Below are positions 1-8,360 of a stretch of 15,132 nt of DNA, one piece after another. Within the stretch, counting starts at the first letter, position 1. Each line of letters begins with the position of its first letter. The notes under the pieces are model-generated. The model searched no databases, was not told the origin of the DNA, and was given only the letters and a program-made list of their open reading frames with translations. Position numbers and translations under genes: made by a program. The DNA is from an uncultured Candidatus Altimarinota bacterium (lineage in GTDB: Bacteria > Patescibacteriota > Gracilibacteria > BD1-5 > UBA2023): contig CALHQS010000072.1 of NCBI GenBank assembly GCA_938036655.1, positions 1 through 15,132 of the forward strand, in the 5' to 3' direction.

Positions 1-666
1 AAAATTAAAAATATTTTTTATAACAAAAAAGTAAAGGTGACTGTGCTTGGAGTTTCAAATGTTGGGAAATCATCAGTTATAAATTTACTTCTTGGGAACA
101 ATAAAATAACAACTTCTAAATATTCTGGAACCACTTTAAAATCAATTAACAATAAAATTCCAAACAGTGAGATTACAATAATTGACACGCCTGGACTTAT
201 TCCAGATGGAAGAATTTCTGATTTAATCAGTGTAGAAAATGGATTAAAGCTGGTGCCAGCTGGAGAAATTTCGCGAAAAACTTTTAAACTTGAAGAAAAT
301 CAGGTATTTATGTTTGATGTTTTCTGCAGATTTAAAATACTTGGAAATGAACTTTTAGAAAGTGGAAGCAAGCCTATTTTTTCTGCTTATGCTTCAAAAA
401 GTGTGAAATTTCATGTGACTCGTGAGGAAAGAGTGGAGGACTTGTTAAATGGGAACTTTTTTGAAATTTTGCAAGGGAGTGAAAAGAAAAAGTATTTCCA
501 AAATGAATTTGTAACTTGCGAAGTGGAAATTGAAGAAAATGAAGAGCTGGCAATTGCTGGGCTTGGATGGGTTAATGTGAAAAGAGGACCTTTAAAAATA
601 CAGTTGGAAATTCCAAAACAGGTAAAGGTAATTGTAAGACCATCAATTTTTAAAAATAAAAAATAA
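1..666 (+). CDS. yqeH: YqeH-type ribosome-biogenesis GTPase, 3' part (5' end outside window)
   Basis: The frame is open from base 1 to the TAA at 664-666 (221 residues), so this is the C-terminal part of a longer gene; the GTG at 37 is only the first start-like codon in view. Seen: a P-loop G1 motif GVSNVGKSS (residues 17-25 of the fragment), a GTT G2-like element (44-46) and G3 DTPG (62-65), then about 155 residues of beta-rich C-terminal domain. No G4 (NKxD) follows G3. That matches circularly permuted GTPases of the YqeH/YlqF group, where G4-G5 precede G1; YqeH also has an N-terminal zinc finger, which would lie outside. YqeH acts in 30S subunit assembly. Oddity: glycine is written only GGA/GGG, arginine mostly AGA, there is no UGA, and the style differs from all other genes here. 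Family call is good; the exact member is less certain. Confidence 0.8.
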   Translation, partial: KIKNIFYNKKVKVTVLGVSNVGKSSVINLLLGNNKITTSKYSGTTLKSINNKIPNSEITIIDTPGLIPDGRISDLISVENGLKLVPAGEISRKTFKLEENQVFMFDVFCRFKILGNELLESGSKPIFSAYASKSVKFHVTREERVEDLLNGNFFEILQGSEKKKYFQNEFVTCEVEIEENEELAIAGLGWVNVKRGPLKIQLEIPKQVKVIVRPSIFKNKK

Positions 667-695
667 ATTTTCTTTTTGAAATTTTGCATCAAAAA

Positions 696-722
696 ACCCC
701 AAAAAGATTGCTCTTTTGGGGT
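696..722. terminator. Hairpin terminator between convergent units
   Basis: A 9-bp perfect stem (696-704 with 714-722, ACCCCAAAA/TTTTGGGGT) encloses a 9-nt loop. On the minus strand it is followed at once by a run of six T, so it is best as terminator of the minus-strand unit starting near 838. It may also stop the yqeH-like transcript arriving from the left. Confidence 0.7.
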
Positions 723-730
723 CCATTTCG

Positions 731-820
731 TTATTTTTGGACGGTTCCACCCAAATTCTTCAAAAAAATTGAAGCACTTTTGGATTTTGAGTTTTCTCCA
801 CCGACGCCACTCGGTTTCAT
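731..820 (-). CDS. Candidate 29-residue small protein, or the body of a small RNA
   Basis: On the minus strand an ATG at 820-818 opens 29 codons ending in TAA (733-731). The product begins MKPSGVGGENSK and ends LGGTVQK; I recognise no family. What supports a transcript is the frame around it: a TTGACA/TACAAT promoter just upstream and a strong hairpin plus T-run just downstream (696-722). No Shine-Dalgarno motif is seen. The RNA itself could fold (CCGA/TCGG, and CTTCAA/TTGAAG within the ORF), so a regulatory RNA of about 150 nt is an equally fair reading. Confidence 0.35.
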   Translation of the reverse strand: MKPSGVGGENSKSKSASIFLKNLGGTVQK

Positions 821-844
821 CGAATTTTCAAAATTTCTAAAGTT

Positions 845-872
845 ATTGTAGAAAAATTGTAAAAATTGTCAA
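845..872 (-). promoter_or_regulatory. Sigma-70-like promoter of the small minus unit
   Basis: Read on the minus strand: -35 TTGACA (872-867), 16-bp spacer, -10 TACAAT (850-845). Predicted start is near 838, leaving about 18 nt before the ATG at 820. Confidence 0.55.
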
Positions 873-968
873 ATTTTTTTCTGAAAAATCATCGCAAAAT
901 ATTTGCAAAAAAATTGAAAATATGGCAGAATATTTTTGTACAAAATTTATCTATTTACTATTTTTCCT

Positions 969-1304
969 ATGGCACTCAATGCTCGCAATTTTTCTGAAAT
1001 TTCTACAACCGTAAATTCTCTCGACGATATTCGAAAATTTTTGGCAGAAAATAAAATTTCCAATTTTATCATCGAAAAAGTAGCGCAAAGTTTTATGGCA
1101 AAAATCCCAGCCGGGACGGGCGTTTCGCTTGTAGATGGGATTTTGAAAGTTGGCGATTCTGTGATTTCGCTCGGAGAAAATATTCGCGAGGCGGGCGTAA
1201 AAACTCGCGCTTTGGTTGAAAAAACACATTCTCACGCGATGCAAATCGTAAATCATCGTGTACCAGCAGTGCAGCCAAAATACCGCAAACTCGCAACGGC
1301 ATAG
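969..1304 (+). CDS. Small protein of unknown function (111 aa)
   Basis: The frame also has an earlier TTG at 936, but the ATG at 969 is preferred. It begins MALNARNFSE, and a -10-like TACTAT (956-961) sits 7 nt before it, the near-leaderless spacing seen at other genes here. The protein is mixed helical: a charged first half and a Gly/Val-rich middle (IPAGTGVSLVDGILKVGD, about residues 53-70) that could be amphipathic. The tail is basic and His-containing. There is no Cys, signal peptide or clear membrane segment. No family recognised. No in-frame UGA. It converges on the methyltransferase and shares a terminator with it. Confidence 0.6.
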   Translation: MALNARNFSEISTTVNSLDDIRKFLAENKISNFIIEKVAQSFMAKIPAGTGVSLVDGILKVGDSVISLGENIREAGVKTRALVEKTHSHAMQIVNHRVPAVQPKYRKLATA

Positions 1305-1311
1305 TCACGAT

Positions 1312-1337
1312 AAAATCCCCAAAAATGGGGATTTTTT
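1312..1337. terminator. Bidirectional hairpin terminator
   Basis: A 10-bp perfect stem (1312-1321 with 1326-1335) has a 4-nt A loop and flanking A/T runs on both sides. It lies between the stops of the convergent genes ending at 1304 and 1336. Confidence 0.85.
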
Positions 1338-2154
1338 AGTAAATATCAAATCGCGCCACACGCTGATTGAATCGGTGATAAAAATATGGAAATTTAAACA
1401 AAATTCGAAAAATCAGTGGAAATTTTTTCTGATCAAAATCACTCAAAAAATATTCTTTTGTCACATGAATTTTTGGGTTCCATGCCTCGATTTCAGAAAT
1501 TTCTTGCACTCCCCACTGGAGTTCCGCATTTTTCACTTTTTTGAGGGAATCATGCGATTTAGCTTTTCCTACAAGAATTTTTGGCAACAAATCGATCAAA
1601 ATCGTAGCTTTTGGAATTTTTTCAACAATTTTTTCAAAAAATTCACGAACTTCGTCTGGCGAAAAATACATCAAAACACCTTCTACAATAATCAGAATTG
1701 GTTTCTTATGGGACAAAACCATATCAATCCAAGAATAATCAAAAAGTGAAATCGGCAAATAGGAATTATGATCCGTCGCAGGCAACAATTTTTCGCGCGT
1801 TTCGATAGATTGTGGCAAATCCAGATCATACCAATGTGTCACATTGGGGCGACCAAGTCGATCAAATCTTGCATCAAGCCCAGTTCCGAGCTGAATCACA
1901 ACACAATCAGGATTTTCTGCGATAAATTTTTTCGCTTCATCATCAATCAGTTTTGCGCGGATAGAACATCCAACCTGCGAAAGTTTAGATTTTTTAAATT
2001 TAAAAAAATCGTAATCAATTTTTTCCACGCATTCAACCGCCTTTTGATCGATAATAATGGGATTTTTCGTCTGCGTCTCGACGGCACGCGCCCAAACGGT
2101 AATCAACATTGTTTCTGGAACATTTGTCAATTTTTGTGTCGTTACTTTTTCCAT
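1336..2154 (-). CDS. SAM-dependent methyltransferase, leucine carboxyl methyltransferase (LCMT/TcmP-like) family
   Basis: 272 residues, the usual size for bacterial members of the LCMT family. Seen: SIRAK at 64-68 (family R-containing substrate/SAM element), the SAM-binding glycine loop LGTGLDARFDR (89-99), acidic WYDLDLP (108-114) where the SAM ribose is normally bound, and EGVLMYF (158-164), a hallmark of this family. Bacterial relatives methylate carboxyl or hydroxyl groups of small molecules (TcmP in tetracenomycin synthesis) or have unknown targets, so the substrate here cannot be named. It is soluble, with no signal peptide. It is transcribed divergently from recG with a shared 105-bp promoter region. 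No in-frame UGA. Confidence 0.85.
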   Translation of the reverse strand: MEKVTTQKLTNVPETMLITVWARAVETQTKNPIIIDQKAVECVEKIDYDFFKFKKSKLSQVGCSIRAKLIDDEAKKFIAENPDCVVIQLGTGLDARFDRLGRPNVTHWYDLDLPQSIETREKLLPATDHNSYLPISLFDYSWIDMVLSHKKPILIIVEGVLMYFSPDEVREFFEKIVEKIPKATILIDLLPKILVGKAKSHDSLKKVKNAELQWGVQEISEIEAWNPKIHVTKEYFLSDFDQKKFPLIFRILFKFPYFYHRFNQRVARFDIY

Positions 2155-2189
2155 AAAATAGTAAAATTATAAAATAAAATATACTATAT

Positions 2190-2217
2190 ATTGTAGTCTC
2201 TTGGAAGTTTTTGTCAA
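2190..2217 (-). promoter_or_regulatory. Promoter of the LCMT-family methyltransferase
   Basis: Minus-strand -35 TTGACA (2217-2212), 16-bp spacer, -10 TACAAT (2195-2190). Predicted leader is about 30 nt. A further TATAAT-like box lies nearer the ATG. Confidence 0.6.
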
Positions 2218-2247
2218 AAAATAATTTTCGAATTTACGATTTTTTCG

Positions 2248-2259
2248 TATAATATCACT
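2248..2259 (+). promoter_or_regulatory. -10 box placing the recG start at +1 (leaderless)
   Basis: A perfect TATAAT (2248-2253) ends exactly 6 nt before the recG ATG (2260), so a start about 7 nt downstream of the box would be the A of the ATG. The -35 position (about 2225-2230) is poor. No Shine-Dalgarno is possible. Confidence 0.6.
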
Positions 2260-4302
2260 ATGAAACTTGACAAAAAAATTCTTCATACCACTGATAGTTA
2301 TATCAAAAAATTGGCAGACGCAGGAATCTCAACTACAAGCGATTTTCTCATGAATTTTCCCAAAGATTTGGAAGACAAATCAAATCTTTTAACACGCTTT
2401 ACCAGTATCAATGTCACCGAAAAACAGGCGATAAAATGCCAAATTGAACTCATCACGAGCGAAATCACACGAAACAAGAAAACGCTTATCAAAGCGGTTT
2501 TGACGGATTCGGATGGAAATTACGCGGAAGCGGTTTGGTTTAATCGTAAATTTTTGTTGCAAAAATTTTTCCGTGGCGATACGGTTGTGATTTTTGGACA
2601 GCCAAAATACGAATACGGAAAACTTTCTTTTCCCAATGCAGAAATCGAGCATCTTCGCGAAACGCGCAAAGAAGTTGTGCCACTTTATAGCGATGTCAAT
2701 TATATTCCAGGGTCGTGGATTCGTGAAAAAATGGAATATGTAAAAAATTTTATCTCAGAAATTCCCGAAAAAATTCCCGCACCGATTCGTGAAAAAAAAT
2801 GACTTCGCTCGATGACGGAAAATATTTTTGCCATCCATTTTCCCAAAAGTGTAGAAGATTTTGAACGAGCCAAAAAAGAGCTTGGTTATGCAGAAATGTT
2901 CGATTTTCAAAAAAAATGATTGGAGAAAAAATATTCGCTTCGCGCAGCCTCAGAAGGTGCTTCGTTGCATATTCCGATCGATGCGGAGCTGATGAAATCA
3001 CTCATTGAAAATCTGCCTTTTACGCTGACTAACAAACAAAAAATCGTGATTTTTCAGATTCTCAAAGATATGGAATCTAACTTTGCGATGTCGCGAATGT
3101 TGCAAGGCGATGTAGGAACTGGAAAAACTGTGGTGGCGCTTCTGGTCGGGATTCACGCGATTCTACAAACACGAAAAATCCATAACCAAGAATTGCAAAT
3201 TGCCATCATGGCACCGACGGAAATCTTGGCACGACAACATTTTCTCGGGAATGAAAATTGGCTTTTTTCACTTGGAATCACCGCAGATTTGCTCGTTGGA
3301 TCACTTACAACAAAGCAAAAATCTGACGCTAAATCTCGCCTCAAATCTGGTCAGACAAATATTATTTTCGGGACACACGCGCTTATTCAGGATGATGTTC
3401 AGTTCAAAAATCTGGGATTTGTGGTGGTTGACGAACAACATCGTTTCGGCGTGGAGCAGCGAAAAGCACTCGAGGAATATTGTTCGCTCGGGTTTTGCAA
3501 AAATTCTGAAAATTCTAAAAAAACTGGAATTATTCCCCATGTGCTCAATATGTCTGCAACGCCAATTCCGCGATCACTCGCGATGACGATGTATGGCGAT
3601 CAAGATATTTCCGTACTCAATGAATATCCCGCGGGCAGAAAAGCAATTCATACGCGGGTGGTGAAAGATTTTGAACGCGAAGAAATGTATCGATTTATTG
3701 AAGAGGAAGTCAAAAATGGGCGTCAAGTTTATTGGATTTCGCCACTTGTAGAAGAATCTGAAACACTTGATGTCGCGTCCGCAACGCAAATGTTTGAGCT
3801 TTTGGAGGTAGTGTTTCCTAATTTTTCTGTCGGACTCATTCACGGAAAAATGAGCGGAAAAGAAAAAGACGCGATTATGCAAGATTTTTATGACAATAAA
3901 ATTCAGATTTTATCATCCACTTCGGTTGTGGAAGTTGGGGTGAATAATCCGAATGCGACGATTATTTGTATCGAAGCAGCAGAACGATTTGGACTTTCGC
4001 AACTACATCAGTTTCGTGGGCGCGTCGGGCGCGGCGAACACCAGTCGTATTGTTATCTTTTTACAACCAAAGAATACAAATCTGAGCGGCTTCGTGCGAT
4101 GGAAAAAACCAACGATGGATTTGAACTCGCTGAAATCGACCTCGAGTTGCGTGGACCAGGTGAAGTATACGGCGTTCGTCAATCCGGCGTTCCCGATCTC
4201 AAATTTGCTGACTTACGCGATGTAGATGCGATTGCTGAGGTTCGCGAAGATATCGAAGAATATTTAAAAAATCAAAGAATAAATAAAAAACAGGCTGAAT
4301 AA
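2260..4302 (+). CDS. recG: ATP-dependent DNA helicase RecG (two in-frame UGA read as Gly)
   Basis: 680 residues when UGA at 2800-2802 (residue 181) and 2917-2919 (residue 220) are read as glycine; RecG is usually about 680-700. RecG is a branched-DNA translocase that remodels stalled forks and Holliday junctions. Seen: N-terminal wedge/OB region (about 60-150); motif I GDVGTGKT (283-290); motif Ia MAPTEILARQHF; motif II DEQH (391-394); motif III MSATPIPRS (431-439); motif VI QFRGRVGR (584-591); and the C-terminal LRGPGEVYGVRQSG, the RecG translocation region. UGA 181 falls in the 'GL.S' element just before the IHFP motif, where RecG normally has Gly. With the standard code the gene would be broken into pieces that both still match RecG. 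It starts at the ATG 6 nt after TATAAT. Confidence 0.96.
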
Positions 4303-4316
4303 TAGACCTGTTTTTT
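4285..4316. terminator. Bidirectional terminator after recG
   Basis: A 10-bp stem AAAAAACAGG/CCTGTTTTTT (4285-4294 with 4307-4316) has a 12-nt loop that contains the recG stop codon. A/T runs on both arms let it also serve the convergent gene ending at 4336. Confidence 0.8.
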
Positions 4317-4335
4317 AAAAAATATTCCAAAAATA

Positions 4336-4731
4336 TTACTTGATATAATCCATAATTTTGGCGTATTTTTTGCGAATTTTATTCACACAATGTTGTGTGT
4401 AATTCTTTAGTGAACTATGATTGATGGCGATTTCGAGGTTGTGACGATAATCATTTTTGAGAACTACAAGCAACCAACACGTCGATATTTCCAAACCACT
4501 ATCCATAATTTTTTTCTTGCAAAAAAATTCAAATTGCTCCAAATAATTTTGGTGCTCAGGATTTTTCGCATTATATGCTTGCGCAAAATCTTTCATCTCA
4601 CGCGCAATCTCCACACAAATATCAATCTCTTCCTGCTTCAATTCTATAAATGAATGCTCATGGAGAAATTCTTCTACATCAATTTTTCGCCAACCAATTG
4701 GCATATACGAGGCAAAAGTGCGTTTTTCCAT
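4336..4731 (-). CDS. Protein of unknown function (131 aa)
   Basis: Begins MEKRTFASYMPIGWRK. It is soluble and mostly helical, rich in charged residues. It has Cys at about 39, 70, 85 and 115, not in a recognisable zinc motif, and a basic C-terminus (KIRKKYAKIMDYIK). No known family recognised. It lies between recG (convergent) and the RNase operon (divergent). No in-frame UGA, and codon use is like its neighbours. The single promoter and shared terminator support a real monocistronic gene. Confidence 0.65.
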   Translation of the reverse strand: MEKRTFASYMPIGWRKIDVEEFLHEHSFIELKQEEIDICVEIAREMKDFAQAYNAKNPEHQNYLEQFEFFCKKKIMDSGLEISTCWLLVVLKNDYRHNLEIAINHSSLKNYTQHCVNKIRKKYAKIMDYIK

Positions 4732-4757
4732 AATCTAAAAATATTGATAACAAAATG

Positions 4758-4784
4758 ATTATATAAGTTCTTGGGAAAAAGCAA
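4758..4784 (-). promoter_or_regulatory. Promoter of the 131-aa unknown gene
   Basis: Minus-strand -35 TTGCTT (4784-4779), 15-bp spacer, -10 TATAAT (4763-4758). Leader is about 20 nt with no Shine-Dalgarno. Confidence 0.5.
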
Positions 4785-4856
4785 GTTTTTGAGAAATTTT
4801 CTTGACAAATAATATTTTTTCTGTAAAAAGTATAAAATTTTCGTACTTTTTCGTAT

Positions 4857-6605
4857 ATGGCCCAAAAATTGCAAAACGGATACCAAATTCTTTCGCATGG
4901 TGGAATCGGAAATCGAGAAAAAAATTATAATCTCACTGGGTCGTGCCACGAGTTGCGTGTGGCACTGCAAGGTGAGATTTATCGTATTCTCGTGGATATG
5001 GGTGGCTATCAATGACCCGGAAAATTGGACCGAAATCTGGATGAAATTTTGGAATGAAAAAACCATGAACATCCTCGCGTTGAAGCGGTGGTTTTCACAC
5101 ATTGACACATGGATCATATCGGCGATGCCCTTCATCTCACGCGCCATAGCGTTGGAAAAATTCTCGCATCATCCCGTACACGCGATATTATCAAAATTGC
5201 TCTGGAAGACGCGATTAAAATCGCGGAAACAGATTATGAAGTCAAGCAAAGCAATTTTCAGTCATATGTCAAAAAAACACTTTCAAATGCGGTACAAATC
5301 GTAAAAGAATATGAAAATGGAGGAATCAAACGAAGCGCAAATGGCGACCGCATGGCCACAACGATCGAGGAGCGAAATCGAGATATACACTATCAAGAGG
5401 CGAAAAAAATTCTTGAAAAAGAAAATATCGATGCGCACGACAAAAATTGGCGAAAAAAACTCACACCACCCAAAAAACCAGAATTTAATATCGATGATTT
5501 AGAGAAATTACTCGAAAATATCGAAACACATGATTTTGTTAATGGCTGGAACCAGATTGTGCCAGGAAAAATTGCAGTTTGTATGTTTAATGCTGGACAT
5601 ATTCTCGGGAGTGTCAGCCCGCTTTTCCGCATCACAGACGCAAAAGGCGAAAATCATTTTATCCATTTTTCTGGTGATATTGGCTCGTATCAAGGCAATA
5701 TCATGCCAGCAGGACTTCCGACCGCTCCAAAAAATTTTCCAATCGAAACACTCCTGATCGAATCGACATATGGCGGGCGTGTTCGCGAAGATTTTGATGT
5801 CAGTTTGAAAAAATTTGAGCAAGATTTGGCGCGCGATATCAAAAAATATAATACAATTGTGCAAGCCTGTTTTTCGCTAGATCGTTTGCAAAAAATTCTT
5901 TTTTACACGATTGATATGCAGAAAAAGGGGCTTATTCCGAACAACATTCCCATTCTTGTTGATTCAAAAATGGGTGCTGAATATATCAATCCGTACATCG
6001 ATGAAGCCAAAAAAATGCTTCGCGAAGCATCTCATCCAAGCGTACCCGACCAACTCGCTGTCAATACAAAAAATTTAGAAAATTTCATCGATTATCTCGA
6101 TCCAAAAAATAAAAATTACGAAGTTATCTCAACTGAGACGCGCGCGGGTATACTCGGCGAACTTGATGGCAAGAAAAAAATTATTCTCACAGCCTCCGGA
6201 ATGGCCGAAGGCGGACCTGTGATTGAATATTTTAAACGATTCGCGGATGACGAAAAAAGTGTTTTTTATTTTCCAGGATTTTTGGTGCCAGGGACTCGTG
6301 GACATGCAATCGCTGCGGAGCGCCCAGAATGAAAGGAAAAAATCGTGACACTCGAAGGAAAAACTTTCGAAATTCGCGCCAAAATGGAACAAAAATCTGG
6401 ATTTTCTGGACATGGCGATGAAAAAGATTTGCTCAAATATTTACAATCCACGAATCTTAAACGAAATGCACATATTCTCGTTGTTCACGGCGACACAAAA
6501 AGCTCTTCAATAGCGCTCAAGCATACGCTTGAACGCAAAGATTTTCCGCAAATCGTTCATGTTCCTGATTTGGAAGAAATTTATACCGTCAATTTTGATA
6601 AATAA
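4857..6605 (+). CDS. Beta-CASP metallo-beta-lactamase ribonuclease (CPSF-73/RNase J superfamily), four in-frame UGA as Gly
   Basis: One 582-residue protein from ATG 4857 to TAA 6603-6605, reading UGA at 5013, 5055, 5103 and 6330 as Gly. The clearest proof is the metal motif THGHMDHIGD: H82, H84, D86, H87, with residue 83 encoded by UGA. The standard code would cut the protein inside its active site. Further motifs: GHILGS with H248; SGDIGS with D274; beta-CASP motif A ESTYGGR (E302); the CASP segment ACFSLDRLQKIL; TASGMAEGGPVIEYF; motif C SGHGDEKD (H519); and VVHGDTKS (H544). Proteins of this family are zinc-dependent endo/exonucleases acting on RNA. ESTYG and the length recall the COG1236 (Ysh1-like) group more than classical RNase J, so the cellular role (mRNA decay or rRNA processing) is inferred. 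The next gene starts 3 nt downstream. Confidence 0.93.
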
Positions 6606-6608
6606 TTT

Positions 6609-7700
6609 ATGTCTCGAAAAAATCGAAAAATCGCACTCAGTCATGACGAGCAAATTTTACAAACCAAAAATACCTTCATAAGCGAGGGTCGCAAAAAATC
6701 TGACAAAATTTTGAGTAATATCACGCATCGAATTTATGGAATTGTGCGATTTGAAGCACTTTCTCCCGAAGAACAAAATCTTTTGACGAATTCTCCAAAT
6801 TCTACCATTTTGCACGAAAATCTCACAAATATTTTGCATAATACCAAAAATCTTGCAAATATTCTCGCCTATCGTTCTCATAATGGTGCGCACTGGCAAT
6901 GTAATAGCGCTCACAAAATGAAGCAACATTTACTCAATCAATTTAGTGGCGGGCTGGCAGCAGAAATTATTTTGTGTGAAGCGATGATGCAATGTGAAGC
7001 GATGATGCAAAGCGACCCAAAAAGTTTTCATTTTTTGCCAGTCAAGGAACTTGATCTCAACTACAAAACCGATATGATTTCACGTGTTCCCTATCATCAA
7101 AATAACGCACTCAAAACGCTCGCAATTGGTGCACAGATCACGACTACTCCGATTGATATGATTTCTGAAAATTTTCATAAATACAAAGAAAAATTGAAAC
7201 AAATGCGCGCAGTGGTGCCATTTTTGGAATCCGATCAAACTCAGCGTGATCTAAAAAATCGCTTCGGAAGGCTCACAACGCCCGATATGATGTCATATAT
7301 TGCACTGAACGGCGACCTACGAAAAATTTTTGCGCAAAATTCGAATTATTCAAAAACCAAATTTCAAGAATGGAAATCCAAAAATTTTGAAGGAAATGGC
7401 GTATTAGAGCGATTTGAAAATGATTATCGCGAAGATTTTCGCATCATTGCAGAAGAAATTTCGAGCGTACAGTATTTGATCGTGCGACCCTTTTTTCTCG
7501 AAAAAATTCAGGAAAATTTTGAGGAAAAATCGTCATTTTATGAGGTTTATGAGCGAAATCTGTCGTTCAATTCTGAGGCTAATGAGCTCACGCTCAACAT
7601 CAAAAAACTCGATAAAACCATTGCTCGCGCTATTTTTTTCATTACACCAAAAATACAGAAAAAACTGGAAAAAATCCACACAAAAAAATCCGCACGATAA
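6609..7700 (+). CDS. Unknown protein co-transcribed with the beta-CASP RNase (363 aa)
   Basis: The ATG lies 3 nt after the RNase stop, so the two are very likely one transcript, perhaps translationally linked. I recognise no family with certainty. Features: basic N-terminus (MSRKNRKIALSH); a helical first third; then GGLAAEIILCEA (about 115-126), DLNYKTDMISRVPY (about 149-162) and LAIGAQITTTP (about 171-181). The order E, then D in 'KTDMI', then 'AQIT' loosely recalls the E/D/Q-x-T pattern of PD-(D/E)XK nucleases; this is a weak inference. The C-terminal third is charged and helical. Residues about 123-134 are a perfect tandem repeat CEAMMQ-CEAMMQ from an 18-bp duplication. No UGA codon. Confidence 0.7.
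   Translation: MSRKNRKIALSHDEQILQTKNTFISEGRKKSDKILSNITHRIYGIVRFEALSPEEQNLLTNSPNSTILHENLTNILHNTKNLANILAYRSHNGAHWQCNSAHKMKQHLLNQFSGGLAAEIILCEAMMQCEAMMQSDPKSFHFLPVKELDLNYKTDMISRVPYHQNNALKTLAIGAQITTTPIDMISENFHKYKEKLKQMRAVVPFLESDQTQRDLKNRFGRLTTPDMMSYIALNGDLRKIFAQNSNYSKTKFQEWKSKNFEGNGVLERFENDYREDFRIIAEEISSVQYLIVRPFFLEKIQENFEEKSSFYEVYERNLSFNSEANELTLNIKKLDKTIARAIFFITPKIQKKLEKIHTKKSAR
6975..7010 (+). repeat. Perfect 18-bp tandem duplication inside the 363-aa gene
   Basis: TGTGAAGCGATGATGCAA occurs twice head to tail (6975-6992, 6993-7010), in frame, adding six residues (CEAMMQ). No mismatch between copies, so it looks recent or slippage-prone. Confidence 0.95.
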
Positions 7701-7711
7701 TGCGGTTTTTT
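7690..7711 (+). terminator. Short hairpin terminator of the RNase operon
   Basis: CCGCA (7690-7694) pairs with TGCGG (7701-7705) around a 6-nt loop holding part of the stop region, followed by six T (7706-7711). The next promoter begins only 2 nt later. Confidence 0.6.
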
Positions 7712-7712
7712 C

Positions 7713-7745
7713 TTGACAAAATTTTTTTGGAAATATAATTTTTCT
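7713..7745 (+). promoter_or_regulatory. Promoter giving a leaderless O-methyltransferase mRNA
   Basis: -35 TTGACA (7713-7718), 15-bp spacer, -10 TATAAT (7734-7739), then exactly 6 nt before the ATG at 7746. Both boxes are perfect consensus. Confidence 0.75.
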
Positions 7746-8336
7746 ATGAATCAAAATTTTTTACAACAATATTTACAAAAACTTAAAAAGTCTGGAATTG
7801 AGCGAAAAATCCCGAATATTTCGGAAGAAAATGCGCATTTTATCGGAAAAATTCTTTGTGACAAAAATCCAAAAAATATTCTGGAAATCGGTACTGCGAA
7901 TGGTTTTTCGGCACTGAGTTTTCATTACGAACTTTTAAAAAATACAAAAAATCCTGATGAAGTTGCCAATATTTTCACGATAGAATACGCCTGGAATGCA
8001 CATATTGAAGCAACGGAGCATTTCAAAAATTGTAAAATTAAAAATATTTTTCCGATTTGGGGCGACGCCAAAAAAATTCTTCCGAGCTTGGCGGATCAGT
8101 TTTTTGATGTGATTTATATTGATGCGATGAAAAAAGAATACTTAGATTATTTTTTATTATCGCTTCCCAAAGCGAAAAAAGATGCCATTTTCATCATCGA
8201 TGATGTGGAAAAATTCGCACACAAAATGCAGAATTTTTATAGTTTTTTGCACGAAAAAAATATCGCCTACCAGCTTGAAAAAACCGATTTAGACGATAGT
8301 ATTATGATTATTGAGAGAAAAAATATCACGCTATAA
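7746..8336 (+). CDS. Class I SAM-dependent O-methyltransferase
   Basis: 196 residues starting MNQNFLQQYL. The frame runs upstream to 7713, but that part is promoter (TTGACA/TATAAT), so ATG 7746 is the start. Seen: glycine-rich motif I ILEIGTANGFSAL (45-57); acidic FTIE (77-80) for SAM ribose binding; WGDAKKILPSL (105-115); DVIYIDAMKKEYLDYF (121-136) with the metal/catalytic Asp D126; and FIIDDV (149-154). These are marks of the caffeoyl-CoA/catechol O-methyltransferase-like family 3 (PF01596/Methyltransf_24). The methyl acceptor is unknown; bacterial members act on small catechols or on tRNA (TrmR-like hydroxyuridine methylation). It is cytoplasmic. No in-frame UGA. It converges with the lipoprotein gene. 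Confidence 0.85.
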   Translation: MNQNFLQQYLQKLKKSGIERKIPNISEENAHFIGKILCDKNPKNILEIGTANGFSALSFHYELLKNTKNPDEVANIFTIEYAWNAHIEATEHFKNCKIKNIFPIWGDAKKILPSLADQFFDVIYIDAMKKEYLDYFLLSLPKAKKDAIFIIDDVEKFAHKMQNFYSFLHEKNIAYQLEKTDLDDSIMIIERKNITL

Positions 8337-8360
8337 AAAATCCCAAAATGGGGAATTTTT
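8335..8360. terminator. Imperfect hairpin between O-methyltransferase and lipoprotein genes
   Basis: AAAAAATCCC pairs with GGGAATTTTT apart from one A-A mismatch, with a 6-nt loop. It overlaps both stop codons and has T-runs on either strand. Confidence 0.5.

Noticed and set aside
1258..1749. Plus-strand 163-residue frame antisense to the methyltransferase
   Set aside because: The minus strand carries the LCMT-family motifs; this frame is a shadow rich in Phe/Asn from the complement, and it runs through the terminator hairpin.
2800..2919. Programmed frameshift, selenocysteine or true gene break in recG
   Set aside because: Both UGA codons keep the frame, the flanking protein matches RecG throughout, no SECIS-like need is apparent, and other genes show the same pattern, so UGA as Gly is simpler.
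7713..7745. N-terminal extension of the O-methyltransferase
   Set aside because: These bases are a consensus -35/-10 promoter, and the extra residues do not belong to the family.
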